From assembly GCF_020520425.1 (NCBI RefSeq), contig NC_079490.1:38262723-38326722 (forward strand): a DNA stretch of 64,000 bases, read 5' to 3'. Source of the stretch: Spinacia oleracea. Taxonomy: Eukaryota; Streptophyta; Magnoliopsida; Caryophyllales; Amaranthaceae. Every line of letters starts with the position of its first letter. Position 1 is the first letter of the stretch. The notes under the pieces are model-generated. The model was not told the origin of the DNA. It did not search any database and saw only the letters and a program-made list of their open reading frames with translations. This document shows, one piece after another, positions 12,101-22,132 of the stretch. Position numbers and translations under genes: made by a program.

Positions 12101-12468
12101 TCTCTCCACATTGGTCTTCTAGTATCAACAGAGTGCAAACCATACACAGCTGAAAATAAAGCATCAAACAATCCATTCTTAGTAGCAACATGACAGTGAA
12201 CACAAAATTCAGTTTTTTGGATAAGCTGGACTGACACCAATGCATGCTTCCAACCAATCCATATCCTTCCCCTAGGAGAGTGCTCATAATTCATAATCCA
12301 CTGCCACCCAACCCCTATTTTCTTCTGAATTTTACAACTATTCTTCTCCTGAACTTTAGTTTCTAACAAAGCTACAACACTAATGTTATTACTAGCTAAA
12401 AACTTTTTTATTTCAACTACTTTAATGGGATCATTCAATCCCCTCACATTCCAGGTACTAATATTCAT
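9142..12468 (-). CDS. LINE ORF2: endonuclease, reverse transcriptase, zf-RVT
   Basis: 1,108 residues. The apurinic-type endonuclease comes first: STWNVRG at 4-10, the metal-binding Glu in LLETKVQ (E36), GDFNAV (139-144), SRIDR (197-201) and SDHSPL (225-230). The RT carries KAPGLDG (459-465), DFRPIACC, KKAYDSL (D595), GLRQGDPISP and the catalytic FADD (693-696). A Cys/His zf-RVT region lies near residues 940-1035 (CGLCQVENENLEHLFFSC). No RNase H domain follows. The protein would nick target DNA and reverse-transcribe its own RNA there. The start is the ATG overlapping the ORF1 stop. All catalytic motifs I know for this family are present. Confidence 0.93.
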   Translation of the reverse strand: MNISTWNVRGLNDPIKVVEIKKFLASNNISVVALLETKVQEKNSCKIQKKIGVGWQWIMNYEHSPRGRIWIGWKHALVSVQLIQKTEFCVHCHVATKNGLFDALFSAVYGLHSVDTRRPMWREITAFSSTVNCPWLVMGDFNAVLLAADRINGNVVTEGETKDFDSCMDAAGLAELKSCGSYYSWSNKGQGNLRICSRIDRAIANALWHSKFVDAVVDYLPPGISDHSPLVMSCNIHMGGGSRPFKFFNYMADHVLFLDVVKKGWDVSCPRGGAMFKVWTKLKAVKQGLKELHHKDFAKLDERIEGLRADLGQIQIQLASCPTDSNVQQSERDCSETLKKFLHIQESAYRQKARIQWLQVGDSNSKFFFSAMKERIARNSIDILYDDSGKKLSTTQEIQEEVSSFYKKLIGTAASSLMGVDVGVVRKGKQLSAADAEMLVVPVSDAEIDAAIKGIDINKAPGLDGFNSLFFLKAWEIVKADVYEAVREFFRTGVMLKQVNNTSVTLVPKIHNASCVKDFRPIACCSVVYKIISKILTARMQGVIGTVVNCSQSGFIPGRSISDNILLACELVKCYSRKHVSPRCMIKVDLKKAYDSLEWPFLKTMLSELGFPMKFVNWVMQCLYSVSYSILINGCPTKPIPAKKGLRQGDPISPYLFALGMEYLSRCLAALAEDTNFSYHPRCKKLDLTHMMFADDLLMFSRADEGAVKALFDAFTKFSLASGLEANLHKSEVYLAGVSDQVASSIVSSIGVPKGSFPFRYLGVPLTTRKLSFTDCKPLIDRTVARIKSWTSKFLSYAGRLQLVKSVLFGIQLYWCQIFVMPKKVMKEIQRICRCFLWTGADADSRKASISWEQLCFPKSCGGWNLKDLTVWNKAAVLKHCWALALKQDRLWVRWIHAYYIQHRDFWTMPIPNGLTWSLRKIWHNREVFLQANGVDQFVQAGKFRIQKMYKFLHSVGAQVGWKRLICNSHASPKSTFIVWLAVQNRLATKDRLIRWQLNIDGICGLCQVENENLEHLFFSCSYSQEIWKQVLLSLGVNRTVLPWHEEVQIAVKKSRSTQKQACKYSIAFIESVYCIWLQRNAKVFRDHVDPVKTVVSNIMFNVECRCQ

Positions 12469-14036
12469 GGTGGATCAATTGGGAATTCCACTCCATCACT
12501 ACCAGCAACCAATTCCTCCCCATTCAAATGGACTTCAACAAGCCCCACAGTCTGAGCTGGAGTTCTAATATCTCTTCTTCTCCTTGAAACAACTCTCCAC
12601 CCTTCATCAAGCACTGGAGCAATTGGAGTAAAAGGCTTATCATAAACAGATAACTCTCCATTCTCCCCATCATCCTCTTGTATAACATCATTAGCAGTCA
12701 ACTCATCAGTAGTTTGTGGTTCAACATTTGGTTGCACTGCTTTAGGTTTCCACACCTTCACAACCTTCTTTCTCTGAACATCAGCTGGCCTAAATCTTGT
12801 GGTATTGACTCTTGTCTGAGTACAGTCATGCCCCACAATCTTACACTTCTGGCAATAAGGAGGTAGCCATTCAAACTCAACCACCTGTTTAACAATGTTA
12901 CCCATAGGGTCCTGAATCTGCACAGATTTAGGCAAGTCACCAGTTACATCCACCTCAATAAGAATTCGAGCAAATGAAATTCTTTGTTGTTTAGAAGTAC
13001 ATTCATCAGCATATAGAGGATCTCCAAGCAAACTCCCTATTCTGCTCAATGAATCACCCCCCCAACAGCTCAATGGTAAGTTAGGCAACCTAATCCACAC
13101 TGGTACTACCCTCAATATTTCCTCCTGGAAATTAAAACTTGCTGTCCAAGGTTTAACAATCATAGGTTTGCCAAAGAACATATGAGGACCAGCCACCAGA
13201 ACTGATTCCTTATCCTTCTTTGATTGGAATCTGATTACAAAATAGCCCTCATCATGGAGAAAAATCTGAGGTTTATCCACTTGGTGCCATTCTTTTGTAA
13301 TGAATCTCAAAATAGACCCAATCGACGGTTTTTCCCCAACTACATACATGACAACTGCATTTCCCCATAGATCATTCATTTTTTGTATCTCATGCTTATC
13401 AAGTACAGCTATGGGTTTACCATCACAGACTGTGGGAGCAATAAAATTCAACGCAAAACCTTTAGAAGGGAGTGAACTACCTTTAAATAGACTCACCCAT
13501 GGTTTTGGTTCCATATCCAATCGCCTTTGAGCTGGCTGCGCACCATTCATCTCACACTCTGTTTCTGTACGGACATCCTCTGTTTTCTGGGCTGGATCTA
13601 CACCTGGGTTCTCCTTCCTCACACTCTGGCGGTGCATTTCCTTGAGTGCAGCATTAACACTTCTCACCAGAAGGTCCACCCTATCCTTTCCCACCACCAT
13701 TCGATGGCTATCTTCGTAAAACTCTTCCAGAGCTTCAACCAGCGATGGCGGTCGATTTACATCAGTACGCACTGACCGCGACCAACCAGCCGAGTCCTGG
13801 TAAGCTTGAGAGTTTTCTAGACGTTCCATCGACGGCAGCATATGGTCAGAATGAGGCAGCGTAACTGGTGTCACCAAACCCGCACTAACCCGAGGTTCAT
13901 CAGGAATGGGTATTTGTTTTCTGAGTTGGTTCTGGTTCTTAGGCCTCGAAACTTCTTGATGAAGAAGAGAAGAGGCTTCCTCATTCACTTGAGCAATCTC
14001 AAGCTTCTGTGTTTTCTTCTTCCTCGCCATTTTCAA
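12465..14036 (-). CDS. LINE ORF1, DUF4283/zinc-knuckle RNA-binding protein
   Basis: 523 residues. A basic N-terminus (MARKKKTQK) is followed by a DUF4283-like region at about 180-330 (FAL-F-P, SIGSILRFI, HDEGYFVIRF, VWIRLPNLPL). A zinc-knuckle-like CQKCKIVGHDC follows, then an acidic tail. The knuckle is odd: the last Cys is two residues after the His, not five. The related LINE at 54110-59000 keeps the usual C-x2-C-x4-H-x4-C. Its role is inferred to be binding LINE RNA in a ribonucleoprotein. The start is the first ATG, 64 bases inside the element. Confidence 0.85.
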   Translation of the reverse strand: MKMARKKKTQKLEIAQVNEEASSLLHQEVSRPKNQNQLRKQIPIPDEPRVSAGLVTPVTLPHSDHMLPSMERLENSQAYQDSAGWSRSVRTDVNRPPSLVEALEEFYEDSHRMVVGKDRVDLLVRSVNAALKEMHRQSVRKENPGVDPAQKTEDVRTETECEMNGAQPAQRRLDMEPKPWVSLFKGSSLPSKGFALNFIAPTVCDGKPIAVLDKHEIQKMNDLWGNAVVMYVVGEKPSIGSILRFITKEWHQVDKPQIFLHDEGYFVIRFQSKKDKESVLVAGPHMFFGKPMIVKPWTASFNFQEEILRVVPVWIRLPNLPLSCWGGDSLSRIGSLLGDPLYADECTSKQQRISFARILIEVDVTGDLPKSVQIQDPMGNIVKQVVEFEWLPPYCQKCKIVGHDCTQTRVNTTRFRPADVQRKKVVKVWKPKAVQPNVEPQTTDELTANDVIQEDDGENGELSVYDKPFTPIAPVLDEGWRVVSRRRRDIRTPAQTVGLVEVHLNGEELVAGSDGVEFPIDPP

Positions 14037-14100
14037 GATTGGCGCACGTTAGTAAGAAACCTTAACGTACACCACACCATGAGAGAGAAGAGAGAAGAAG

Positions 14101-14117
14101 TTGTTCAACACATAATT
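14101..14117. repeat. LINE target site duplication, right copy
   Basis: Identical 17 bases to 8989-9005. It falls inside the copia integrase coding sequence, so reading across it rejoins the two integrase halves. Confidence 0.93.
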
Positions 14118-15588
14118 AGCAGAAAGTACGGCCTCCCCCCACATGTTATCAGGTAAGCCAGAACTAATCAACATTGCATTCATCATTTCCTTAAGAGTTC
14201 TATTTTTCCTTTCAGCAATGTCGTTTTGTTGAGGAGTATAGGGAGCACTCAATTCATGAATAATTCCATTTTGCTCACAAAGTTCCTTTAAAAAGGTTGT
14301 CCCATACTCACCACCTCTATCAGACCTAAACCTTTTAATCTTACGGTCTAATTGATTTTCAACTTCTGCCTTATAAATTAAAAACTTTTGTTCTGCCTCA
14401 TCTTTGGTCCTTAAAAGCTACACTTTGGTATATCTAGAATGGTCATCTACAAAGGTGATATAATACTGTTTGCCGCCTCTGCTTTCGGTATTCTTAAAAT
14501 CAGCTAAGTCTGAGTGAATTAATTCAAGCAATTCAGTTTGTCTAGAAGTAACTGGTCTAAAGTGAGTTCTAGAATGCTTAGCTTCAACACAAATTTCACA
14601 CTTATTATGACCATTGCTATTCAGATTAGGAATTAGAGACATTGTTTGCAAACGTTTTAAAGAGCCATAATTAACATGTCCTAATCTACCATGCCAAAGA
14701 TCAACAGACTCAAGCAAGTAAGCAGAAGAAGTAGTCTTATTCATAACATCAATAACAGATACAGTCTCTAAAATAAACAAACCACCAGACAAATATCCCT
14801 TCCCCACAAATTCCCCATTACGAGATAAAACAAGTTTGTCACCCTCAAAAACAAGTTTCACACCAGCTTTGTTTAGGAGAGCACCAGAAATTAAGTTCCT
14901 GCGAAGAGAAGGGACATACAGTACATTTTGCAAAGATAAAGATTTTCCAGAATTCAGCTTTAGGAGAATTTTCCCTTTGCCAAGCACCTTAGAACTGCTT
15001 GAATTTCCCATAAAGACCTGTTCACCTCCCGTAGCTTCTTTGAATTCTGCAAACAGTTCCTTATCTGAACAGAAGTGCTTAGTTGCACCTGTATCAACAA
15101 TCCATTCAGTTTTATTATCAACTAAATTAATTTCAGAAATTACAGCAGCAATAATTTCATTAGTATCTTCTGCAACAAGAGCTTGATTCTTGGTTTAATC
15201 CGGTTTCTGGCCATTGCCTGCAACATCCTTGCGGTTGTAGCATTGCCAAGCCTTATGGCCTGACTTACCACAAACATAACAGCCACCAGATCCTTTCTCT
15301 GACTTCCCATTTTTCTTGAAGTCTCCACCTTTCTTGTTTTGAACACCAAGTTGTTTTGAATTCTGATTCTTCTTTTTGAAGTTTCCAGAATTCTTGTTTT
15401 GTTTATTAAACCTGTCAGATTTTGGGAAAGAAGATTCCACAATGTTAGCTTTAACAGAAAGTTCATAAGGAGAAGAGTCCTTATCCTTCAATCGGTTGGC
15501 TTCTTCGATCTTCATGTGGCTGACCAGTTCTTCAAGGGACATATCTTTCTTCTTGTGCTTGAGATGATTGCGGTAATTGGACCATGAA
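14118..15588 (-). pseudogene. Copia gag (C-terminal part), protease, GAG-pre-integrase and integrase N-terminal part
   Basis: Read on the minus strand. Gag starts mid-domain at the LTR junction (NYRNHLKHKKKDMSLEEL) and has a zinc knuckle CYVCGKSGHKAWQC. An in-frame TAA at 15195 separates gag from the protease (WIVDTGATKHF, near 15100). GAG-pre-integrase follows (LWHGRLGHVN, CEICVEAKH), then the integrase start (HSDLADF, DDHSRYT). A TAG at 14418 interrupts integrase where most relatives have Tyr. The frame continues through SAPYTPQQNDIAERKNR to the LINE. Two stops plus the missing gag N-terminus make this inactive. Confidence 0.85.
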
Positions 15589-15995
15589 TCAGGAACCGTT
15601 TCCGTAATAAATGCGACCGTTACGATTTTAATTAAAGAATGTGGAGTGAGCTACGTAACTGAATGGTCTCATAATAACTGGACTGTCAGTTACGACTTGG
15701 CCCAAAAAGAAGGCCCCACCAGACCGCGCACGTGCCACAAACACGAACCGGCCGGACGGACGGCGGCGGCGCGTGTGTGGGGATTCCCTTCCTAGCCCAA
15801 ACCACTAGGGGAAGAACTTCAAGAAGTAAACAACACTTCCCTATATTCAAACAAGGAGAAAAGTTCATTTTCTTTCCATGTGGGACAAAACCCTTTTCTT
15901 TAAATACTCCACTTGAAAATGCCACTTTTCATTTCCACCAATGTGGGACTTTTTTACAATATGAAAAAACCTCTTTCTTTGCATTGTTTCCAACA
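15589..15995 (-). repeat. Copia 5' LTR, truncated
   Basis: A direct repeat of about 5922-6330, missing the R-U5 portion. Its inner end is fused to gag coding sequence at about 15584-15590, with no primer binding site between, so a deletion removed everything between U3 and gag. Confidence 0.75.
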
Positions 15996-16713
15996 AAGGA
16001 GACTTGAGCCAAAGAAACCTCATTCGACCGAACAGGATTTTACGTTCGGTTGCACAGGACGAAGGAAATGATCTTAGCTGTCTTCGCTCGCACAGGACTG
16101 CATTTGGTCAAACAAAGTCATATACGTTCGGTCGCACAGTGGGTACGTGCGACCGAATCGCTGCGCGGGCTGCTATTTTTCGAAATTTGGCTTCTATTTG
16201 AGGAAACTTATAAATAGATTTTTCGTTTTATTTTGTAGGGAGTAGAATTTTAGTTGATAATTGGAGATTCTAAAAGTAGATTTTCAGCAATTCTAGAGAG
16301 AGAAACTCTCCTCCATTCAAGCTTCAATTTGTAATCCTTCTTAACTCTTCTTCAATTTTGCAATTTAATTCTTAGTTTCTTAATTCTTGCTCTTGCTTTG
16401 TTGTTGATTGTTCTTCAATTCCTTAATTTCTTGAATTCTTGATTTTATTGATTGAAGTTACTGTGATTTTCAATTTGTGATTTGATTGTGCAATTGAACT
16501 CTTAATTCTCTTCTCCTACTCCTTCAATATCATGCTTGCTAGCTTATTCTTAATGGATTGCTCGATTTCTAGAATGACTAGTGAGTAGAATTAGGTTAGG
16601 GTAAGGGGAGAATCTAGAGGATTAATTAGGGGAAATTGTTGATTGATTGTTGGTTGATTCATGTGATTAAATATGATTTGATGATAGGATATCCATGCTA
16701 GTTGAGTGGTACG
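15996..16713 (+). repeat. Athila-type 3' LTR, right part
   Basis: Continues the LTR begun at 5334. It carries five more copies, in both orientations, of the motif TTCGGTCGCAC / GTGCGACCGAA (16023-16157), a TATAAATAG box at about 16209-16217 and a T-rich leader. It ends against the non-coding LTR element at 16714, so its true 3' end is not in place. No TG...CA end or target duplication for the whole Athila element can be shown. Confidence 0.65.
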
Positions 16714-17620
16714 TGTTATGGGTCGTTTTGTATGACGTGAGGTCGACGGCATGAACGGGTCAACGTGAATCAGATCGTACCAGTTAACTCCTACTTTTAG
16801 GGAGTCGTTGTGGCTGAGTCAAGGTCAAAGCAGTTAGAAAATATCAAGGAATTATTTGAGGAGATCATGGAGGCAGTTGAAAAGATCATGGAGGCAGTTG
16901 CTAACACATTTATCTGACCTACACTTCTGTATAAATAGCCTCACCAAGTAAGACTCTAGGAAGAAAAAGGCGACGACAGAACCTTTACTACTGCTGTCTA
17001 CTTCCTCCGCCAAAATATATCCCAAGAGCTAAACCAACTATTGCAATTCCCCCACGATACCTATAGCCTAGCAGCAACTGAAGATAATAAACCTACCTCT
17101 CCTAATTTCCATATAGACATTCCATTACACACCCAATTATCATTACCCACGTCTATCTATACTAACCTCAACAAAAGACCATTCTCCTAATGATATGAAC
17201 CTGATCTATCTCTCAAATAATGCACTTTCTCATAATACATATCCTTCCACGAGGTATCATCCGCCATGAAACAAACCTTGGAAACATCAGTCGCCCATTA
17301 CCAATCACCTTCTCCGATAATCCTCATCCACTTATGATCCTATATTACATTCTACTTAAGCATTGCCATTAGCCATATTTATATACACGCAAATATACAT
17401 TGTACTTGTACTCACCTAGGCTATTTATGCCGATAACATAGTGGATTGGTGGACTCATTGCCACCCGCGGTTTTTATCCCTTTCGGGTTTTCCGCGTCAC
17501 CATCTCTTGTCTTGTCTCTCTTTATTTTCTGTCATTTATTTCCTGTCATTTGCATACTTTATTTTATCTAGTCGTCTATGTCCCAACCAAAGGTCGTCCA
17601 TACAAAATTTGGCATAAACA
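16714..17620 (+). repeat. 5' LTR of the non-coding element
   Basis: 907 bp, TG...CA ends. TATAAATA box at 16930-16937. Two near-identical tandem copies of GATCATGGAGGCAGTTG at about 16863-16900. Confidence 0.93.
16930..16937 (+). promoter_or_regulatory. TATA box in 5' LTR
   Basis: TATAAATA, repeated in the 3' LTR at 22349-22356. Transcription would start about 25-35 bases downstream. Confidence 0.6.
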
Positions 17621-17621
17621 G

Positions 17622-17640
17622 TTTGGCGCCGTCTGTGGGG
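17622..17640 (+). other. Primer binding site
   Basis: TTTGGCGCCGTCTGTGGGG one base after the LTR. The core TGGCGCCG matches the Asp-tRNA-type primer sites of Athila/Tat elements; the rest diverges from the tRNA-Asp 3' end. Confidence 0.65.
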
Positions 17641-17789
17641 AGATGGCTAGATTTATCTTCAAACACATATCCACAAATATCCTCCCAAACACAATATTCG
17701 ACCCACTTGGGCTCACCAATAAAGTTACCGCCAGGCGAGGGATTGTTGTCATACTGTGTCGCCACCATGAGATGGAGCTGCGTCAGGGC

Positions 17790-18135
17790 ACATGTCGTCG
17801 ACATGACAGGTGTCGTCGACGGGTCAGGTGTCGTCGCGGGTCAAGTGTCGTCGGCGGGTCAGGTGTCGGCGACAGGTTAGGTGTCGTCGACGGGTCAGGC
17901 GTCGTCGACGGGTCAGGCGTCGTCGACGGGTCAGGCGTCGTCGACGGGTCAGGCGTCGCCGACGGGTCAGGTGTCGCCGACGGATCAGGTTTCGTCGACG
18001 GTCAGGCGTCGTCGACGGGTCAAGTGTCGTCAGCAGGTCAGGTGTCGTCGCCAGGCTCGTTGGTCAATGGAATATGGTATGACGTCAGGGTACATGTCGT
18101 CGCCAGATCAGGTGTCGACATCAGCAGGTGTCATC
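17790..18135 (+). repeat. 18-bp minisatellite, unit GTCGTCGACGGGTCAGGC
   Basis: About 17-19 head-to-tail units with small variants. The central units are exact at 18-base spacing (about 17883-17955). Each unit carries the palindrome GTCGAC. It lies in the leader of the non-coding element. The unit length is a multiple of three, so all frames stay open through it, which creates spurious reading frames. Confidence 0.9.
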
Positions 18136-21100
18136 GCTAGAAGTGATGCGTTGCAGTGGTCGAATTCAACCTAGATGATGCATATCGTGACAACAACGAC
18201 ACCAACGCTTGATGACATCGAAAATAGACGTCACGGACCATCATGCAGATGTCACCACAAACAAGATACAATATGAGTTGTCTCGTACCTTGATAAGATC
18301 TCGAGACGATTTGATCACTTGACGTCGCGAGAAGTATGGTATAAAACTCAACCCCAGTGATTTTAATTTAAACTAATATTGTTTCTAGTCCTTGTTGTCA
18401 CTAAAACAGATGCGAACACGTGACGTCATCCACCAATGACATGACGTCAACATAGTTTCGTCCGACGTCACCTCCACATCAGTCGACGACGTCTCCAAAA
18501 ACGAAGGCGACAAATGGAGATTCAGCAACAAATTGTCGGCAACACTAGATTTTGTGGCTAACTTCAGTCCAAGTATCAAATAGGAGAATTTGTAGTTGTC
18601 CTGAAGTCGCCACAGGGGAGCATATAGTATACTCTATCTCATTTAATTTTCATATAGTATACTTGATTTTCTTTTTATACAGTATACTTTGCTTGTTTTA
18701 ATTTCCAAAAGCACTTTGAAATATATGCTATACGTTGTTATCCTACTTTTTGTACTAACATCGTCACCACTTGTCGTTTGATCATGTCGTGTCGCCAAGT
18801 ATTGTCTTGTCTACAGGTATTGACGTGTCGCTTGGCTAGGTCATGAGTACATCAGGCGACCGACGTTAGAATGCAGGTGACAAGGTACTGTCTTGTCTAC
18901 AGGTACTGACGTGTCGCTTGGCAAGGTCGTGAGTAAAGCAGGCGACCAACGTTAGAAGTGTTACACGAGGTCACGACACGACATGAGGTCACGACGATAC
19001 AACATGACGCCACGACAGCAAGTCACGACAGCAGGACGCGACCATTCTGGTTACCCCTATGACGACAAGAAGTTTCTTGGCGTTAAACATGGTACGTAGA
19101 AGTAATTATCGAACATCTTTATTTTAAAAATATATTTCTTCGTAAGTTCGCCAACAGATCGTTGATTGATACATGAATATCAATGGGGGCTAAAGGTACG
19201 AACATACTTTCGAAGTGAGTTATCTTTTATTTATAATATACACGTATTGTCGCTGCCACGTACATCGCAGATCGTGAGGGTCATCAACACAATCGAATGG
19301 TATGAGTGACTTAATTCATTTATTAGTGACGTCAAAATTTTATAAACTAACACCTCATATCCTATTGAAATTTTCTCATATATCATCCGTGATAACTATT
19401 TTTCATTTACTAACGACATGCCGCGACTATACGCGTTAGTATGTATATTAATGACAACAGATTACCTTGATCATGACGGTATGCCCCGACGCCACGAGAT
19501 GGCAATGACCGATGACACGACGCCACCAGACTACCGAGAAAGCTAAGGAAATCGGAATGTCGAATAATCATCATCAATGACCATGATGACACATGAGTAA
19601 CTTCTAAACTATTTTTCACACACTTTCTCATTTCAATTCATTCATTGTTGTTCTCTTGTATTAATATGTCTCGTATTCAACGTTCATCAAGTTAACTAAT
19701 AAATTTTTGCATCGCACCATGAATGTCTCAATTTCTCTAATGACTAAACCATTTTATCAAATCGTTTTGAGGTAATTTGACTTGACATGACGTTTAGAGG
19801 TTGCATCATGCTGACACGCATGTACGACGTCAAATATAAACGAACGTCATCATATCTGTGGCCGACTTCAGTCATGATATCTTCCTAAAGCCGCCACAGG
19901 GGGGCAAGATAGTACATACTCCTGTTCAGTTTAATATACTTGTTACAACTTTGAAATTTAACTGACGATGTGATACAATTTATTTTCATGATGATCTTGT
20001 CGTAAGATTTTGGTAACAGGTACGACGCTAAGACAAATGTACGGACACTGGGGCTCAACCACTATCACATGTTGAAATAGGCGGATAAAGAGAAGTCATT
20101 GGGTTTCCCAAAGACGACAAGTGATAAGACGTCAACCGATTAACAAGAAAGGTAATTTATAAAGAGTTCACATGTATTTGAATTTACGACATATTGTAAT
20201 GTAAGTTTGTCAAATGATTTTACCAAAGACGTTAAGAAAAAGTCCACTTAAGACAGTATAAGGAATTCACATTAACCATATGCTCCTTCTTGTGCCACAT
20301 TGCGAGGATCAACCAATAAGTCGACCAACGTTGGAATGGATAGTGTCAAGACCAGCGATGCGTCAATCTCATTCAACGTGACGGGACGACGCCAGATGTG
20401 ACGACGATGATACAAGCGATGACAATGATCTCAGGAACGAAAACAAGATCGGCGACGAGAGGTGCCACGACATTAGGAGAATGCTGTTGATTGTAGAATC
20501 GTCATCAAGGGACAGTCAGCGACACGACGTAATTTCGTTACACGAGCCCATATTAAGTAATATCTAACACTTACTTCGTGCGTTAATTAATTTATTACAT
20601 TTTTCACTACACTGCGATTAAAGTTCAATTTCAGTTTTTGTTATCTGTCGCATTGAATATATCCTTCCAAACGCAATTATATTATATTTATGTTTCATCT
20701 TATTTATTTGAAAATCGACGCTAACATCGCATCAAGAGAACGTCCACCTCTACCTTTTCTATTCTCTACAGATCACTTGTTGACGATATCACCAACGACA
20801 ACAGCAACGAACGACATCATCAGAAGACGACATCAACGAACGACGCTATCAACTACAAGCGACAACGTCTCCATGGTCATGACCCTTAAACTTATTGGAT
20901 CCCAACGACGACATGTCGCTTCTAAGCGCGACCACTACAGACGACGCAGGTTCTATTTATGTGCACATAACTTCGTGCTTTGAGTACCTCACAGGTGTCA
21001 TCTATTCCACAGCGAACAACAGAGACAACGTAAACAACATTTTAAGCTAACGACGTGTATGCACCCTCGACGCTTGTCCAAACTCCTAACCAATCGCCAA

Positions 21101-21528
21101 ATACAAAACAGAGAAACACACGTCTTTCCCCCTCAACACTGACGACAAACAAAGCCGACCCAGAATGCTCATGTCCTACTTAAACTGTTGTTCTGAATAT
21201 CCCATAGGCTAAAGTCTCCTTCCATAGATTGCGCCATCCAAACATCTTATCCCTTGTCCTCGTGTTATAGGAAACCTCACAACCCTTCGACTCTTCTTGA
21301 CATTCGTCATAAGGTTGCTTCGAACCATCCACTTCATTCACCTGTAACTTCAACTCAGTCGTCTGCTACCTATCCTCACATGACATTGCAACCATCTAAA
21401 ACGATTCAACCATACGCACACTCGACGCAACTTCCTTCTCTAAATTCTTCGCATGACTACGAACAAATGAAGAGGCTTATACCGCCTTGATACGGTAGAT
21501 GTCACACAACAGCGACAATAGAGGCACG
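18136..21528 (+). other. Internal non-coding region of the LARD-like element
   Basis: No coding domain is visible. About 80 bases are duplicated in tandem at roughly 18796-18876 and 18880-18960 (core GTCTTGTCTACAGGTA). A second duplicated motif, GCCACAGGGG plus a following AT-rich stretch, occurs near 18610 and 19893. CpG-containing words such as GACGTCA, ACGACG and CACGACG are frequent throughout. Confidence 0.6.
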
Positions 21529-21769
21529 CCTGTAAACATCAGACAACAGACTAAGATACAACAGTTGGCCATGACGCCCGTAAACATCAGACGACAGACT
21601 AAGATACAACAGTTGGCCATGACGCCTGTAAACATCAGACGACGTACTAAGATACAACAGTTGGCCATGACGCCTGCAAACGTCAAATGACATACTAAGG
21701 TACAACAGTTGGCCGTAACGCCCGCAAACATCAAACTACGGACGAAGATACAAAAGTTGGCCATGACGC
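21529..21769 (+). repeat. 48-bp tandem repeat, five units
   Basis: Units start at 48-base steps (GTAAAC/GCAAAC at 21532, 21580, 21628, 21676, 21724) and share ACTAAGATACAACAGTTGGC. They differ by a few substitutions each. The 16-codon period keeps frames open on both strands; no protein family is implied. Confidence 0.9.
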
Positions 21770-22115
21770 TAGATACCTAACTGACGTTATGTCTCAACAT
21801 GTTTTCGCACAGGTTTTTAAGAACTACATCCTATTGTCTTACGCTCGTTAAGAGAAACAATTCTTTCACAAGATGTCAGGTTTACATCTAATTAAGCTGA
21901 GGACACCAACGTCGACATGAAGACACCAATATACGCATGATGACATCGAGTGCTGTCAGAAATCGTGGATGACACCAGGTGGCGACGTCATTGAACAAGG
22001 CTAAGTACGAAAGATGACGGACAAGCCGAAGACAGTGACAGATTAGCGTCGATAACAAACGAAGATGGTGACAAGCTTTGAAGATTATTTTCCTAACTTC
22101 CGGCTTGCTACAATT

Positions 22116-22132
22116 AGGAAAATGGGGGCTAT
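22116..22132 (+). other. Polypurine tract of the LARD-like element
   Basis: AGGAAAATGGGGGCTAT ends at the 3' LTR start. Confidence 0.7.

Larger units (their letters stand above)
9006..14100 (-). mobile_element. Full-length L1-type LINE with two open ORFs
   Basis: A 5,095-bp insertion in copia integrase with a perfect 17-bp target duplication. Its minus-strand 3' end is a short A run (seen as T's at 9006-9010), and its 5' end is a short CT-rich leader. ORF1 (12465-14036) and ORF2 (9142-12468) are both open and overlap by ATGA. I see no stop, frameshift or truncation. The intact ORFs, perfect duplication and insertion into an already decayed copia all point to a recent event. Confidence 0.93.
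5670..15995 (-). mobile_element. Ty1/copia element, minus strand, interrupted by a LINE
   Basis: Direct LTR repeats (about 5670-6330 and 15589-15995) flank a gag-pro-int-RT-RNase H polyprotein read on the minus strand. The right (5') LTR is joined directly to the middle of gag, so the primer site, leader, gag N-terminus and the R-U5 part of that LTR are deleted. The coding region has at least two in-frame stops and a LINE in integrase. I could not match a 5-bp target duplication: the base run after the right LTR is AAGGA, with no clear partner on the left. Domain order PR-INT-RT-RH is the copia order. Confidence 0.85.

Noticed and set aside
16002..16201. Short frame with Arg/Ser pattern in the Athila-type LTR
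   Set aside because: Lies across LTR control motifs, no start context or family.
17790..18135. Regular repeats resembling a CRISPR array
   Set aside because: Units are head-to-tail with no unique spacers, inside a plant LTR element; it is a minisatellite.
17550..18174. Several overlapping open frames of 78-196 codons
   Set aside because: They arise from the 18-bp repeat, whose length is a multiple of three; all frames stay open and none has family features.
21477..21764. Cys-rich repeated open frame on the minus strand
   Set aside because: A product of the 48-bp tandem repeat; no start context, no family.
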